Source: CAZPBN01 sp964584935 | GTDB lineage: Bacteria; Acidobacteriota; Aminicenantia; Aminicenantales; Aminicenantaceae | Direction: 5' to 3' | DNA: 48,563 nt | NCBI GenBank assembly: GCA_964584935.1 | Contig: CAZPBN010000019.1 | Coordinates: 1 to 48,563 of the forward strand | Program-made: the position numbers and the translations under genes | Shown here: positions 17,915 through 26,685 of the stretch, in pieces | How the letters are laid out: each line of letters starts with the position of its first letter | How positions within the stretch are numbered: position 1 is the stretch's first letter | The notes under the pieces: model-generated | The model's input: only the letters and a program-made list of their open reading frames with translations | Told to the model about the DNA's origin: nothing | Databases searched by the model: none

Positions 17915-19546
17915 TCAATAGAGGGAAGTGAAAGACCTGAGTTTATCTGTTTCACCAGAACTTTTTAACTTTCTCAATGCTTTGGCTTCTATTTGCCGAA
18001 CTCTCTCTCTCGTCACATTAAAATACTGACCTATCTCTTCCAAGGTATGTTCATTACCGTCAATCAATCCAAATCTCATCTTCAATATTTGGGCTTCCCT
18101 TTCTGTAAGGGTATTCAAAATAGTCTCAATATAACTTCTTAAACGGGTTCGAATAACTGTTTCTGCTGGAGAAGGATTCTGTTCGTCTTGAATAAAATCC
18201 TGAAGCCGGCTGTCTTCCTTGTCCCCTACAGGCAAATCAAGGGAAACAACATTTTGGGCTGCTTTCATCACTTTTCTCACTTTATCAACAGAGATATTCA
18301 TTTTTTGGGACATTTCTTCAACGGTTGGTTCTCTTCCCTTATCCTTTCTCAATTCTCTGGATACACGCTTGAGCTTGTATATATTATCCACCATATGAAC
18401 AGGAACTCTCACTGTCCTTGCTTGATCTGCAATAGCACGGGTAACAGCCTGTTTGATCCACCAGGTAGCGTACGTCGAAAATTTGTTTCCTCGGCGATAA
18501 TCAAACTTCTCTACAGCCCTCATCAAACCTATATTTCCTTCCTGTACCAAATCCATAAATTTCATTCCGCGATTGAGGTGCTTCTTCGCAATAGACACCA
18601 CTAGCCTCAAGTTAGCTTTCACCAGTTCTTTTTTTGCCCCATCACTCACTCTTTTTCCTGTAGAGACAGCCCTCAATACTTTTCTCAATCCTTGGGGATT
18701 CAAGCCAATTTCTTTTCTCTGCTGTCTCAGGCACTGATTGATTCTCCGCACTCTCTTTTCATAGTTTTTCTTTCTATTCTGGCTCTTTGTTTTTTTCAAA
18801 TATAAGTTTAGTTCTTCTTTTTCTTCTTCCCATTTATCAATTTGCCCCAGCCTCTTGTATAGTTCATCAATCATTTTTTCCCAGTAATGGGATTGAATAG
18901 GCAATTCTCTTATGAGCTGGCTTATTTCAATCACTAGGCGCGCCCTCAAAAAAGTGTACTTTTTCAATACGGGAATTTTTTCCAAGCGGGAATATATTTT
19001 CTTTATCTGCTTTATCTCGCTCAAAAGCCATTCTCTTTTTTCTTCCTGTTCCCTTTGAGACATATTTCTGTTAAACTCAAACACCTCAGAAATGACCTCA
19101 GGATATTCTTTGATTTTTTCCTCCAGAAAAAACACATGATTGAGAGCCAAACGGATTTTGGAAATAGCCCGGCCGATGATTTTTTCTCCTTTTTCGATTT
19201 CTTGGGCTAATCTGATCTCATCTTCACTGGTCAGAAGAGATGTTCGTCCCATATCCTGAAGATATAATTTGAATGGATCGGTGGTCGGTTCTAAATCATG
19301 GAGTAAAGACGAAACATTCTTTTTTCTTCTTGAATCATTGATAATTTTAACTCCATGATCCTTCAACAATTTGAGAAAATCAGAAAAATCCTCTTCTGAA
19401 TCCAGTTCATTTCGGATAGTTTCGCTGATTTCTTCAAAATCGAGGTTTCCCTCTTTCATTCCCTTAGAGATGAGCTGATAGAATTCTTCCCTTTCATATT
19501 TCTCTGTATTTTCGTCAATTATTCTTTTACTTATAAACATTTCCAC
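17915..19546 (-). CDS. rpoD: RNA polymerase primary sigma factor (RpoD/SigA type)
   Basis: 543 residues from GTG at 19546 (the ATG two codons later, 19540, is equally possible; neither has a strong Shine-Dalgarno). Domain order: a region 1.1-like segment (about 1-70), region 1.2 starting DPFKLYLQDMG (90-100), a long charged non-conserved region (about 125-300), then the highly conserved region 2 with the core-binding and -10 recognition helices (NLRLVVSIAKKH, DLVQEGNIGLMRAVEKFD, KFSTYATWWIKQAVTRAI at about 312-372). Region 3 (about 385-440) and region 4 with the -35-binding helix (TLEEIGQYFNVTRERVRQIEA, about 501-521) follow. The complete set argues for the housekeeping sigma factor. The TTGACA/TATAAT promoters in this window fit it. 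Confidence 0.95.
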   Translation of the reverse strand: MEMFISKRIIDENTEKYEREEFYQLISKGMKEGNLDFEEISETIRNELDSEEDFSDFLKLLKDHGVKIINDSRRKKNVSSLLHDLEPTTDPFKLYLQDMGRTSLLTSEDEIRLAQEIEKGEKIIGRAISKIRLALNHVFFLEEKIKEYPEVISEVFEFNRNMSQREQEEKREWLLSEIKQIKKIYSRLEKIPVLKKYTFLRARLVIEISQLIRELPIQSHYWEKMIDELYKRLGQIDKWEEEKEELNLYLKKTKSQNRKKNYEKRVRRINQCLRQQRKEIGLNPQGLRKVLRAVSTGKRVSDGAKKELVKANLRLVVSIAKKHLNRGMKFMDLVQEGNIGLMRAVEKFDYRRGNKFSTYATWWIKQAVTRAIADQARTVRVPVHMVDNIYKLKRVSRELRKDKGREPTVEEMSQKMNISVDKVRKVMKAAQNVVSLDLPVGDKEDSRLQDFIQDEQNPSPAETVIRTRLRSYIETILNTLTEREAQILKMRFGLIDGNEHTLEEIGQYFNVTRERVRQIEAKALRKLKSSGETDKLRSFTSLY

Positions 19547-19625
19547 TACTATAACGATAAAGTAAGTAATTTTGTTTCAATATTCTAGATTTTTTTTCTT
19601 ATAGATCCCAGCAACTACTGAATAT

Positions 19626-20444
19626 CTATCGATTCCCATAGACATAATCTCCTATGCGGCGCATCCATATCATTTCTTCCCTGTTCATCAGTCCCTTATT
19701 GGTTTCAACCAGATTCTCTTTCATCTGGCTGTATTTCCAGGGGGATGTGATCGTCATATCTATATCAGGATTGGACAGGACAAAACGGTAGCAGTCTCCT
19801 GCAGAGGGGGGTTGTTCTTTTTTCGGAATTTTTTTTGATCTGGCTAACTGCATGTAGTCAGTGGCAGTGAATCCTATGATTCCTGGCCTCCGCTGCGGTA
19901 AATAAGGGAACAGATCTATTTCTGCGCCTCTATGAGCAGCATTGTATCGGACCATTAAGATGTCAAAATGACTGTCTATCGCTAACCTGGCTAAAAGGTT
20001 CCGATTATGACTTGAGATTCCGAGATAACGAAAAAGACCTTCCTGCCTCATCTTTTCAGCAGTTTCTATCAGATAAGAATTCGGATATTTATTATACAAA
20101 CCAAGTAGAAAAACATCGGCAAAATCAATTCCCAATCTTCGCAGCCCCCTCTTAAGGCTCCATCTTATCCCTGAAGGCCGGATGTAAGACTGCACAGCAA
20201 TGATGACATTTTTCCTTGGTTCCCTTCGAAGAATCCTCCGGATGGCTTTAGCCATAAATGGAGTTCGTATTGCTCCCCAGTAAAAAAAATTGCAACCCGC
20301 TTCAAATGCAGTTTCAATCGCTTTCGAGGACATGGTATAGGAAGAACCCAATCCCAGCCTTCCGGTATAAAGATCCGTTCGTCCCAATTGGATCCTTTCC
20401 TCCAGCCAAGTGCTCACTTTTACATCCCTCTCTCTATTTCTCAT
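19626..20444 (-). CDS. Aldo-keto-reductase-fold protein lacking the canonical catalytic residues
   Basis: 272 residues. The TIM-barrel pattern of aldo-keto reductases is clear: YTGRLGLGSSY at strand 1, a NFF..WG segment after the first helix, LRRLGIDFADVFLLGLYNK, GLFRYLGISSHN, RYNAAHRGAE, GIIGFTAT and YRFVLSNPDIDMTITSP at the NADP-binding end. The usual tetrad is missing. In place of DTAxxYG there is FFYWGAIR, in place of the Lys in V.I.TK there is Gln (IIAVQSY), and in place of the His in DLYxxH there is Gly (VFLLGLY). I recall a conserved sub-family with this same pattern, so this is probably not decay but a changed function, unknown. It precedes rpoD in the same direction, with 79 bp between. 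Confidence 0.8.
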   Translation of the reverse strand: MRNRERDVKVSTWLEERIQLGRTDLYTGRLGLGSSYTMSSKAIETAFEAGCNFFYWGAIRTPFMAKAIRRILRREPRKNVIIAVQSYIRPSGIRWSLKRGLRRLGIDFADVFLLGLYNKYPNSYLIETAEKMRQEGLFRYLGISSHNRNLLARLAIDSHFDILMVRYNAAHRGAEIDLFPYLPQRRPGIIGFTATDYMQLARSKKIPKKEQPPSAGDCYRFVLSNPDIDMTITSPWKYSQMKENLVETNKGLMNREEMIWMRRIGDYVYGNR

Positions 20445-20717
20445 CTATTATTTGCATTTGGGGGAACATATCATTATGACTCCTTATTATAAGTGTTTCA
20501 AATCCGTTTATTCATAATAAAAATATATGAATATATAAATTATATCTGTTAAATTCTTAAAGTAAAACAGGAATTTATTGAATTATATTAATTTTTCTAT
20601 TTCAAGAGAGTTTATTATATCGTTGAAAAAATTAATGCTGTTTTTCAAGATGCGGCAACTTTTTATGACAACTCTCCCTATCCGTTACTGGAAATTTATA
20701 GTCAGTTTGTGACGTGA

Positions 20718-22322
20718 TCACTTCACTTCAATTTTATCCTGAGCCAGGACTATTGCAGATTCATCAGAAAAATTTTTGTAATAAGATATAAAACGGTCGA
20801 TTTCAGAGGCATCCTGTTCTTCAAGATTGTGTGCCCACCGGTAAGAAATGGGCTGGTACCATAGTTCTGCCTGTATGAGAAAGGGCCCCTGGCGGTCTTC
20901 TATTTGGATCATATAACTAATCCTATCTCCTCCGCCTTTGAAATCACTATCCTCAGCAGCTTCGCCTTGAACAGCGATATCTTCCTCTGCTGTAGACTTG
21001 TCAAACCCCTTTGGCAGGAGGCGATTGTCCTTGATATACTTGATCCCTGAAAGGAGAACGGTGGTCACTTTATCTTCATGATCCGCCATAATACTTTCAT
21101 ATATCTGAACCTCATCCGAGCTGACAATCTTCGTATAATGGGGCTCATAACGCTTTGGATCTGAGTCATTGTCATTTCCTTTAATGGAACCGTCAGAATG
21201 GATTTTGCCGGATTCAAAAATCACATTATGATCCCTATCATATATTATTAAATGAATCCAGGCTCGGCGGGAGGGATAGGCAGAAGGCAGTTTGTGACCG
21301 GCCTGATTCCAGATAGAAACATCTGCCTTTATCCAACCTGCTGATATCTTTACGTTTTGCAGTTTCAATCGGGCTGAAGAAGAACTGAGATGAGCGGCTG
21401 TCCTTAGAGAAGTGGTAGCCAGTTCCTGGTTTAAGGCTTCCACGCCAAGGTCATAATGATAGCGATTCAATATTTTAGGCATAAAAAAGTTCCCACCTCT
21501 AAAAACATGACGGGAAACCTCTTCTCTCTCTTTTCCAACCACCCCGGTTATAGAAGTTGGACTCTGCACAACCGGCATATGACAGGATTGACAATTCCGG
21601 GTATTGGCGTAATAACTGTGTTTCCACTCCAGGTAAGGAACCTGTTCCGGAAACTCTCCAATGACTTTTCCATTTTCATCAAGAACATGAGTATAGAGAG
21701 TATGACAGGATGCACACAACTCAGAACTCTGGATGTGATCCGCCTGATTGGGAATAAACTCTGCAGAGGAGTTCATGAGGGATTTGCGCCCCTCATCGAT
21801 TTCATAGGGGCCAAAAATGATTCTTTGTCCAAGGGGTGTTGTGGTATCAACCACAAAACCTGCTGTAAAGCTATCTTTTTCACCCAGCTTATCTTTCTTA
21901 ATCTGATGGCACATGGAGCAGGAAACACCATTAGCTGCCAATTGATCTTCTTTTGTGATCTGTTTCGTGATGGGGAGATGCATAAAAACCTTTCCTTTTT
22001 TTCCACTGACTTTAGCCACGTATCGACTCATGGGCATATGACAGGCAGAGCATTCATGCTGGATAGCGTCTTTGGCAGACGAATGAACAATGGTCTCGCG
22101 TCTGACCGATGCTTGCCAATAAGGATCACGTGAAGAATGAGCCATCATAGAGGAACGCCAGTCAGATCCAAATGAGATGTCTTCTCCTTTGGGAGTGACC
22201 AGTCCATTATGACAGGATATACAGCGGTCTGAAGTATGAAAAATCTGAGGTAATGAAACAGCCAAAACAATAGTTAACATCAATAAAACCGAAATAAGAA
22301 GCAAAATATATTTTTTGATCAT
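20718..22322 (-). CDS. Pentahaem c-type cytochrome
   Basis: 534 residues. Residues 1-25 form a signal or N-terminal anchor. Five CxxCH haem c sites: Cys34-His38, Cys91-His95, Cys135-His139, Cys203-His207 and Cys244-His248, all in the first half. The three CHMP/CHNG-type sites and the intervening HxP, HSSR and HIQSSELCASC segments recall the cytochrome c554/NrfA-like multihaem fold. The second half (about 300-534) has no haem site and looks like a beta-rich domain (RLKLQNVKISAGWIKADVSIWNQAGHKLPSAYP). Periplasmic electron transfer is expected. Its start lies 4 bp after the stop of the upstream mono-haem gene, so the two form one operon. Confidence 0.9.
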   Translation of the reverse strand: MIKKYILLLISVLLMLTIVLAVSLPQIFHTSDRCISCHNGLVTPKGEDISFGSDWRSSMMAHSSRDPYWQASVRRETIVHSSAKDAIQHECSACHMPMSRYVAKVSGKKGKVFMHLPITKQITKEDQLAANGVSCSMCHQIKKDKLGEKDSFTAGFVVDTTTPLGQRIIFGPYEIDEGRKSLMNSSAEFIPNQADHIQSSELCASCHTLYTHVLDENGKVIGEFPEQVPYLEWKHSYYANTRNCQSCHMPVVQSPTSITGVVGKEREEVSRHVFRGGNFFMPKILNRYHYDLGVEALNQELATTSLRTAAHLSSSSARLKLQNVKISAGWIKADVSIWNQAGHKLPSAYPSRRAWIHLIIYDRDHNVIFESGKIHSDGSIKGNDNDSDPKRYEPHYTKIVSSDEVQIYESIMADHEDKVTTVLLSGIKYIKDNRLLPKGFDKSTAEEDIAVQGEAAEDSDFKGGGDRISYMIQIEDRQGPFLIQAELWYQPISYRWAHNLEEQDASEIDRFISYYKNFSDESAIVLAQDKIEVK

Positions 22323-22326
22323 TGTC

Positions 22327-23484
22327 TTACCACCCTTCTAAAAATCCACCATCAAACCAATCCCACAGGAGGTAGACCATCACCTGAATATCCCGGTTGG
22401 AAGCATGGTTTGCGGGAATACGCACACCAATATTAAACATAATATGCTGACGCGTATTCAGGGTCACCTGAATCTGCGGCACGATATCCCAATGTATATT
22501 GGCTCCGGATGCCAACTCCCTGGATGCAAGCAGTTCAACCATAGGAGACCAGGCACGCCCCCACCATCCACCAGTGGTGAATGTCCGCCCCATGGCAAAA
22601 CGAAGGAAGGCTTCATTTTCAGCCTTGTTTCTTTGGAATGGAAATTCTGCTCCTAACTGAGAGTGAAGAAAGAAATCCGCCGGCAATATTTGGCCGTAGG
22701 ATAAAAAAGGTTCAAAAACAAAGGTTTCTTTCCCAAAACCTGTGTTTTCATCTCCTGTGGGCAAGATAATTTCTGCAGCAACACTGACAATGGACCCGTT
22801 CTTCAAGCTATGAGCGAGAGCCCGTTTAACCCCCACAGCAACATCTCCCAGATTTGATGTCCAGTCAGTTGTTGAATCAATTCCATTGGGCACAGGCATC
22901 TCACTCCATCCAAAAGGAACCACAATTTCAATCTGATTGCGGGAACCAAATCGTTGTTCGTATACAAATTTTCCTGAAATCAAATCAAGGTTTTCGCTTG
23001 CACCGAAAGTCAAAACCGCCTCATCTTCTGGATATGCTTTCTCAGTGAACATAGCCCGGGGCAAATTCAGAGCACCGCGAGGCCAATCCTTGCTGGCACA
23101 CAATGTTTTGATGTATTCAACCGCTTTTGTTATCTCCTCAACAGAAAGAACGGTTCCGAACGAAGGCATTATTTTTGAGAAACCTCTGACCGGTCCTCCC
23201 TGATGAGCAACAGCAACCCAATCGGCAGTGGGTTCTCTGGAGGCAAAATCACAATCTGTGAAATCGGGAAGAGGAATATCAAAACCCACCCGGCTTTGCG
23301 GTTGTCCTCTGCCGTCAGCTCCATGACAGTTGGCACAAGCCATGAGATAAATCTCCTGACCGGTCATTGTTTCGCCTGAGGCCTTATTCTGTATCGAATT
23401 CTTTGCCGACAGCCACAAAGAAATGATAACAATCAGAGTAGCGGCTATTAAAATAACACGAGGCAATTTTTGGTTGCTTTTCAT
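22327..23484 (-). CDS. Mono-haem cytochrome c fused to a beta-barrel-like domain
   Basis: 385 residues from the ATG at 23484, with GGGG 8 nt upstream (a TTG at 23490 lies too close to that site). Residues about 8-28 are a signal or anchor segment. A class I cytochrome c domain follows: ACANCHGADGRG at about 49-60, a later Met in KIMPSFG as possible sixth ligand, and VEYIKTLC closing helix. From about residue 150 the protein changes to alternating hydrophobic strands with aromatic girdles (GKFVYEQRFGSRNQIEIVVPFGW, SVAAEIILPTGDENTG, FEPFLSYGQILPADFFLHSQLG, HIMFNIGVRIPANH), ending in Trp. This resembles an outer-membrane barrel of the 'transporter/MetA-pathway' type. A haem-barrel fusion would suit transfer of electrons across or near the outer membrane, together with the pentahaem cytochrome encoded next. 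Confidence 0.8.
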   Translation of the reverse strand: MKSNQKLPRVILIAATLIVIISLWLSAKNSIQNKASGETMTGQEIYLMACANCHGADGRGQPQSRVGFDIPLPDFTDCDFASREPTADWVAVAHQGGPVRGFSKIMPSFGTVLSVEEITKAVEYIKTLCASKDWPRGALNLPRAMFTEKAYPEDEAVLTFGASENLDLISGKFVYEQRFGSRNQIEIVVPFGWSEMPVPNGIDSTTDWTSNLGDVAVGVKRALAHSLKNGSIVSVAAEIILPTGDENTGFGKETFVFEPFLSYGQILPADFFLHSQLGAEFPFQRNKAENEAFLRFAMGRTFTTGGWWGRAWSPMVELLASRELASGANIHWDIVPQIQVTLNTRQHIMFNIGVRIPANHASNRDIQVMVYLLWDWFDGGFLEGW

Positions 23485-23795
23485 GTTCAATTCCCCTTTT
23501 ATGTAAAAAAAATAATCTCTGTGAATAAATCAAAAATTCACTCAGCACTTTTTATGATATCATTTGAATTCTATTAACCAGAATACCATATATTTCATGC
23601 AAACAAAACTTTAACCAGATTTTATCTCTATCTCTATATCCATTGCAAGCTAAATAATACTTAAATCCGTATTAAAATCATTCAGTGAACTCCTCTTCCA
23701 TAGAAATTGAAATATATCCTTTTTTTATCTATAATAATTTGGTACGATAAATTCATTGGGGAAAAAGGAAGAATAGATTAAAGACAAAAAAGCCA
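23485..23795. other. Divergent intergenic region between cytochrome operon and histidine kinase
   Basis: 311 bp. It holds one clear plus-strand promoter (23707-23735). No convincing minus-strand promoter for the cytochrome operon was found. Nothing else recognised. Confidence 0.4.
23707..23735 (+). promoter_or_regulatory. Sigma-70 type promoter for the histidine kinase operon
   Basis: TTGAAA (23707-23712), 17-bp spacer, perfect TATAAT (23730-23735). The leader is about 54 nt. Confidence 0.6.
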
Positions 23796-24836
23796 ATGTC
23801 TCACATTGATAACATATTTGATAACTTTGTCAAACTCTCTCCTGACGCCGTGATCATAACAGACCTCAGCGGAAAAATTATAAATGCGTCCAAACAAACT
23901 CTTGAACTGTGCGGCTTCAAAGATAAAATGGAACTCGAAGGCAAGAAATTTTTTGATATTATAGCCCCTGAATCCAAGGCAAAAGCCATTATCTATCTGA
24001 ATAAGACTCTAAAAGAAGGTATCACAAAAAATCTTGAATACACACTACTAAAAAAAAACGGAGAACATTATATAGGCGAAATCAGCACAATTGTGATTGA
24101 TGGAGAAGAAGAAAATCAAAAAATATTTGTTGCCACTATTAGAGATGTAACAGATCATAGACGGGCACAAAAACAGCTTCAAAAATCTATCAAAGAAAAA
24201 GAATATTTGCTTCAGGAAATCCATCATAGAGTTAAAAACAATCTTCAGGTCATATCCAGCATCCTTGATATGAGCAGTATGAGAATAAACACTCCTAAAG
24301 CAAATAATCTAATTAAAGATGCCCAGTCAAAAATTCAAACGATGGCTTTCATTCATTCTCAACTGTACAGAAGTGAGAGATTTGATCAAATCAAAATGCA
24401 CGACCACATTAAAGAATTGATAGAATATCTTCTAACTGTTTATGCAAACAGGAAAAGGATTTCCTATTACTTAGATATTTCAGATGTCAACCTCCCTTTA
24501 ACTCAAGCCATACCATGCGCTTTAGTTCTCAACGAATTGATTTCAAATGCTTTCAAACATGCATTCAAACAAAGAAAAAATGGCACTATAGAAGTGACAA
24601 TGCAGGCTTCAGCAGGTAATATATTATTATCTGTTAAGGACGATGGAATTGGAGTCAAAAGTGAAATCAATATTTATGAAACTCAAAGCCTCGGAATGAA
24701 ACTGGTGCGAAACCTTGTCCAAAAACAACTGAAAGGCAAATTTGAAATGAAAAGAAAGAATTACACAGAATTCAGCATCAAATTCCCTTCTTTCTCACAG
24801 GAGGTCAATCATGACAAATATCATGGTCGTCGATGA
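23796..24836 (+). CDS. PAS sensor histidine kinase (HisKA_2 type)
   Basis: 346 residues, cytoplasmic (no membrane segment). One PAS domain (about residues 7-120: SPDAVIITDLSGKIINAS, then IRDVTDHRRAQ). A HisKA_2 dimerisation and phospho-acceptor helix carries EIHHRVKNNLQVISS with His143 as acceptor. The HATPase_c domain has N box LNELISNAFKHAF, G1 DDGIGV and G2 LGMKLV. HisKA_2 kinases form a group separate from orthodox HisKA. The gene overlaps the downstream response-regulator gene by 26 bp, so they are translationally coupled and probably partners. No strong ribosome binding site is seen for the ATG at 23796. The signal sensed by the PAS domain is unknown. Confidence 0.92.
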   Translation: MSHIDNIFDNFVKLSPDAVIITDLSGKIINASKQTLELCGFKDKMELEGKKFFDIIAPESKAKAIIYLNKTLKEGITKNLEYTLLKKNGEHYIGEISTIVIDGEEENQKIFVATIRDVTDHRRAQKQLQKSIKEKEYLLQEIHHRVKNNLQVISSILDMSSMRINTPKANNLIKDAQSKIQTMAFIHSQLYRSERFDQIKMHDHIKELIEYLLTVYANRKRISYYLDISDVNLPLTQAIPCALVLNELISNAFKHAFKQRKNGTIEVTMQASAGNILLSVKDDGIGVKSEINIYETQSLGMKLVRNLVQKQLKGKFEMKRKNYTEFSIKFPSFSQEVNHDKYHGRR

Positions 24837-26193
24837 TGAAGCAACCATTACCACTCAATTAGAAGAACGTTTGACATCCATGGGATATAAAGTCGTCGCA
24901 AGTGCTTCATCAGGGCAAGAAGCTGTTCAAAAAGCAAAAGAAAATAATCCTGACGTTATATTAATGGACATTGTTATGCCCGGAAAAATAGATGGGATCA
25001 AAGCAGCAGACTTGATAAAAAAAGAGCTAGATATACCCGTGGTTTTTCTTACAGCCTATGGAGATGAAAAATTTATTCAAAGAGCGAAAAAGGTTGAACC
25101 ATTCGGATATATTATAAAGCCATACAACGAAAATGAATTAAAAGCTGCTGTTGAAATTGCTATATTTAATAAAAAAATTTATAAGGAACTCAAAAACTCA
25201 GAAAAAGAATGGCAAAAGCTTACAGAAAACATCCGAGAAGGCATTATTCTCACAGACAAAAAAATGAAAATAGTTTTCTGGAATAAGGGCGCTGAAAATA
25301 TCTTTGGATATGACCAAAACGAGGCTAAAGGAAAACCTTTAGATTTTATTTTATCAGAAGGAACCAAAAAGAAGTATTTAAAAGGGCTAAACCAGTTAAT
25401 CTCATCAGGAAAATCAGAAATATCTGATAACTGGGTGGAAATGGTGGGAGTCAAAAAAGACTGGAGCAGATTCCCCATGGAAATAGTCTTAGATACCAGA
25501 GAAGGGGGAAAAAACAAATATTTTATTTTTATAATCAGGGATATCACAAGACAAAAAAGAATAGAATCTCAAATGAAAACAAAAATTAAAGAAAAAGAAA
25601 TTCTTATCGAAGATTTTCAAGAGCGAGTCAATCAAAATTTATCTCTGATATATAGACTTTTAAGTATGCAGCATGATTTTAATAAATCCAGACATCCCAT
25701 ATCCCAAAAAATGGAAAGTCATGATTATATTCAAGATATGGATTTAGTATATGGAAGCAAGTTTCAACCTAACAAAGCATTAAAAGTCAACTTACCCAAA
25801 TACATACAAAGTATCACAAAAAGATTATTCGACTCTTATAAAGTCAATAAAAACAAGATCACTTTAAACCTGAATATCAGTGATATTTATTTGAATGTCA
25901 AAACCGCAACTCTTTGTGGACTGATTATAAGCGAACTTGTCTCAAATTCCATTAAACACGCCTTCCCTGACAATAGAAAAGGAAAAATTTCTGTCTGTTT
26001 CAATAAAGAAAATGAGAATCAATATTCTATTCAAGTTAAAGACACCGGGATTGGATTTCCCTCCGATCTGGACTTCAGAGATCCCCAATCAAGAGGATTG
26101 GAAATAATCAATGATATGACTTCTCAGCTTAATGGGACAATCAAGCTCAAAAAAGAACAGGGAACAGAGTTTACAGTAACCTTCAATTTATAA
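24811..26193 (+). CDS. Response regulator-PAS-pseudo-histidine-kinase hybrid
   Basis: 460 residues; ATG behind CAGGAGGTCAATC, inside the 3' end of the kinase gene. The receiver domain (1-120) has Asp9/Asp10 region, phospho-acceptor Asp53, Thr81 and Lys103, all intact. A PAS domain follows (about 133-250). The next helix aligns with HisKA_2, but in place of HHRVKNN it has QERVNQN (around Gln270), so the phospho-acceptor His is gone. The HATPase_c domain keeps its N box (SELVSNSIKHAF), G1 (DTGIGF) and G2 (SRGLEII). So it can be phosphorylated on Asp53, presumably by the kinase encoded just upstream, and may bind ATP, but is not expected to autophosphorylate on His. No DNA-binding output domain. 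Role inferred: signal integration or allosteric partner. Confidence 0.9.
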   Translation: MTNIMVVDDEATITTQLEERLTSMGYKVVASASSGQEAVQKAKENNPDVILMDIVMPGKIDGIKAADLIKKELDIPVVFLTAYGDEKFIQRAKKVEPFGYIIKPYNENELKAAVEIAIFNKKIYKELKNSEKEWQKLTENIREGIILTDKKMKIVFWNKGAENIFGYDQNEAKGKPLDFILSEGTKKKYLKGLNQLISSGKSEISDNWVEMVGVKKDWSRFPMEIVLDTREGGKNKYFIFIIRDITRQKRIESQMKTKIKEKEILIEDFQERVNQNLSLIYRLLSMQHDFNKSRHPISQKMESHDYIQDMDLVYGSKFQPNKALKVNLPKYIQSITKRLFDSYKVNKNKITLNLNISDIYLNVKTATLCGLIISELVSNSIKHAFPDNRKGKISVCFNKENENQYSIQVKDTGIGFPSDLDFRDPQSRGLEIINDMTSQLNGTIKLKKEQGTEFTVTFNL

Positions 26194-26202
26194 AGATAAA
26201 AA

Positions 26203-26541
26203 TCATTTCTTTGATCTTTCTTCAAGAATGCTTTCAAGCCTCTCCTCAATGATCATCTCTATCATTTCACTCAAAGCGATGTGGGAAGCAGAAATTTTAT
26301 TCTTATTGGAAACAAAAAAATCAGATATATCACATTCCAGTCCCTGGGCAATTTTATTCAATATCTCCCAAGTTGGATTTTTATAATTTCCTTTTTCAAT
26401 ATTGCAAAGACTAGAGGCAGGAATTTTTGCTTTCTCTGCCAACTCTTTTTGCATCATTGACTTCTCTTTTTTTATGTGGCTTTTTTTAGATTTTCTTATG
26501 CTGCTGATGTTTTCTCCTAAGTCCTTTAAAGTGAAAGCCAC
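26203..26541 (-). CDS. XRE-family helix-turn-helix transcriptional regulator
   Basis: 112 residues from a GTG start, with GGAG about 9 nt upstream. A Cro/C1-type HTH spans about residues 6-75: LGENISSIRKSKK, then MMQKELAEKAKIPASSLCNIEKGNYKNPTWEILNKIAQGLECDISDFF, the classical 'QxxLAxxxxIxxxxLxxxExG...P....L..IA..L' pattern. The C-terminal part (about 83-112) is a charged helix, possibly for dimer formation. The gene is divergent from the redox operon starting at 26825 and convergent with the response regulator gene (9 bp gap). Exact 12-bp inverted repeats near both divergent promoters make it a plausible self-regulator and regulator of that operon. Confidence 0.88.
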   Translation of the reverse strand: MAFTLKDLGENISSIRKSKKSHIKKEKSMMQKELAEKAKIPASSLCNIEKGNYKNPTWEILNKIAQGLECDISDFFVSNKNKISASHIALSEMIEMIIEERLESILEERSKK

Positions 26542-26573
26542 CTTCTATCTTCTCCGTTTAAAATAATTACACT

Positions 26574-26585
26574 ATAAATTAATAT
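26574..26585. promoter_or_regulatory. Possible XRE operator half (left copy)
   Basis: ATAAATTAATAT, the exact reverse complement of 26691-26702. It overlaps the -10 element of the XRE gene promoter. All bases are A or T in an AT-rich region, so chance is possible. Confidence 0.35.
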
Positions 26586-26607
26586 CACAAATAATTTTTT
26601 TATTCAA
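26579..26607 (-). promoter_or_regulatory. Possible promoter of the XRE regulator gene
   Basis: On the minus strand: TTGAAT (26602-26607), 17-bp spacer, TATTAA (26579-26584). The leader is about 30-35 nt. Confidence 0.4.
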
Positions 26608-26685
26608 TCAGCATAAAATCTAACAGTTTTTAGGAAAAAATTCAGTCATTCTTAAAATATATTTAATTATTTTTTTATAAATTAC

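Noticed and set aside
18140..18170. GGTTCGAAT, resembling a tRNA T-loop
   Set aside because: It is inside the rpoD coding region, and no acceptor stem or anticodon arm can be built around it.
21456..22133. A 225-codon plus-strand frame
   Set aside because: Antisense to the pentahaem cytochrome; its Cys/His content only mirrors the haem motifs.
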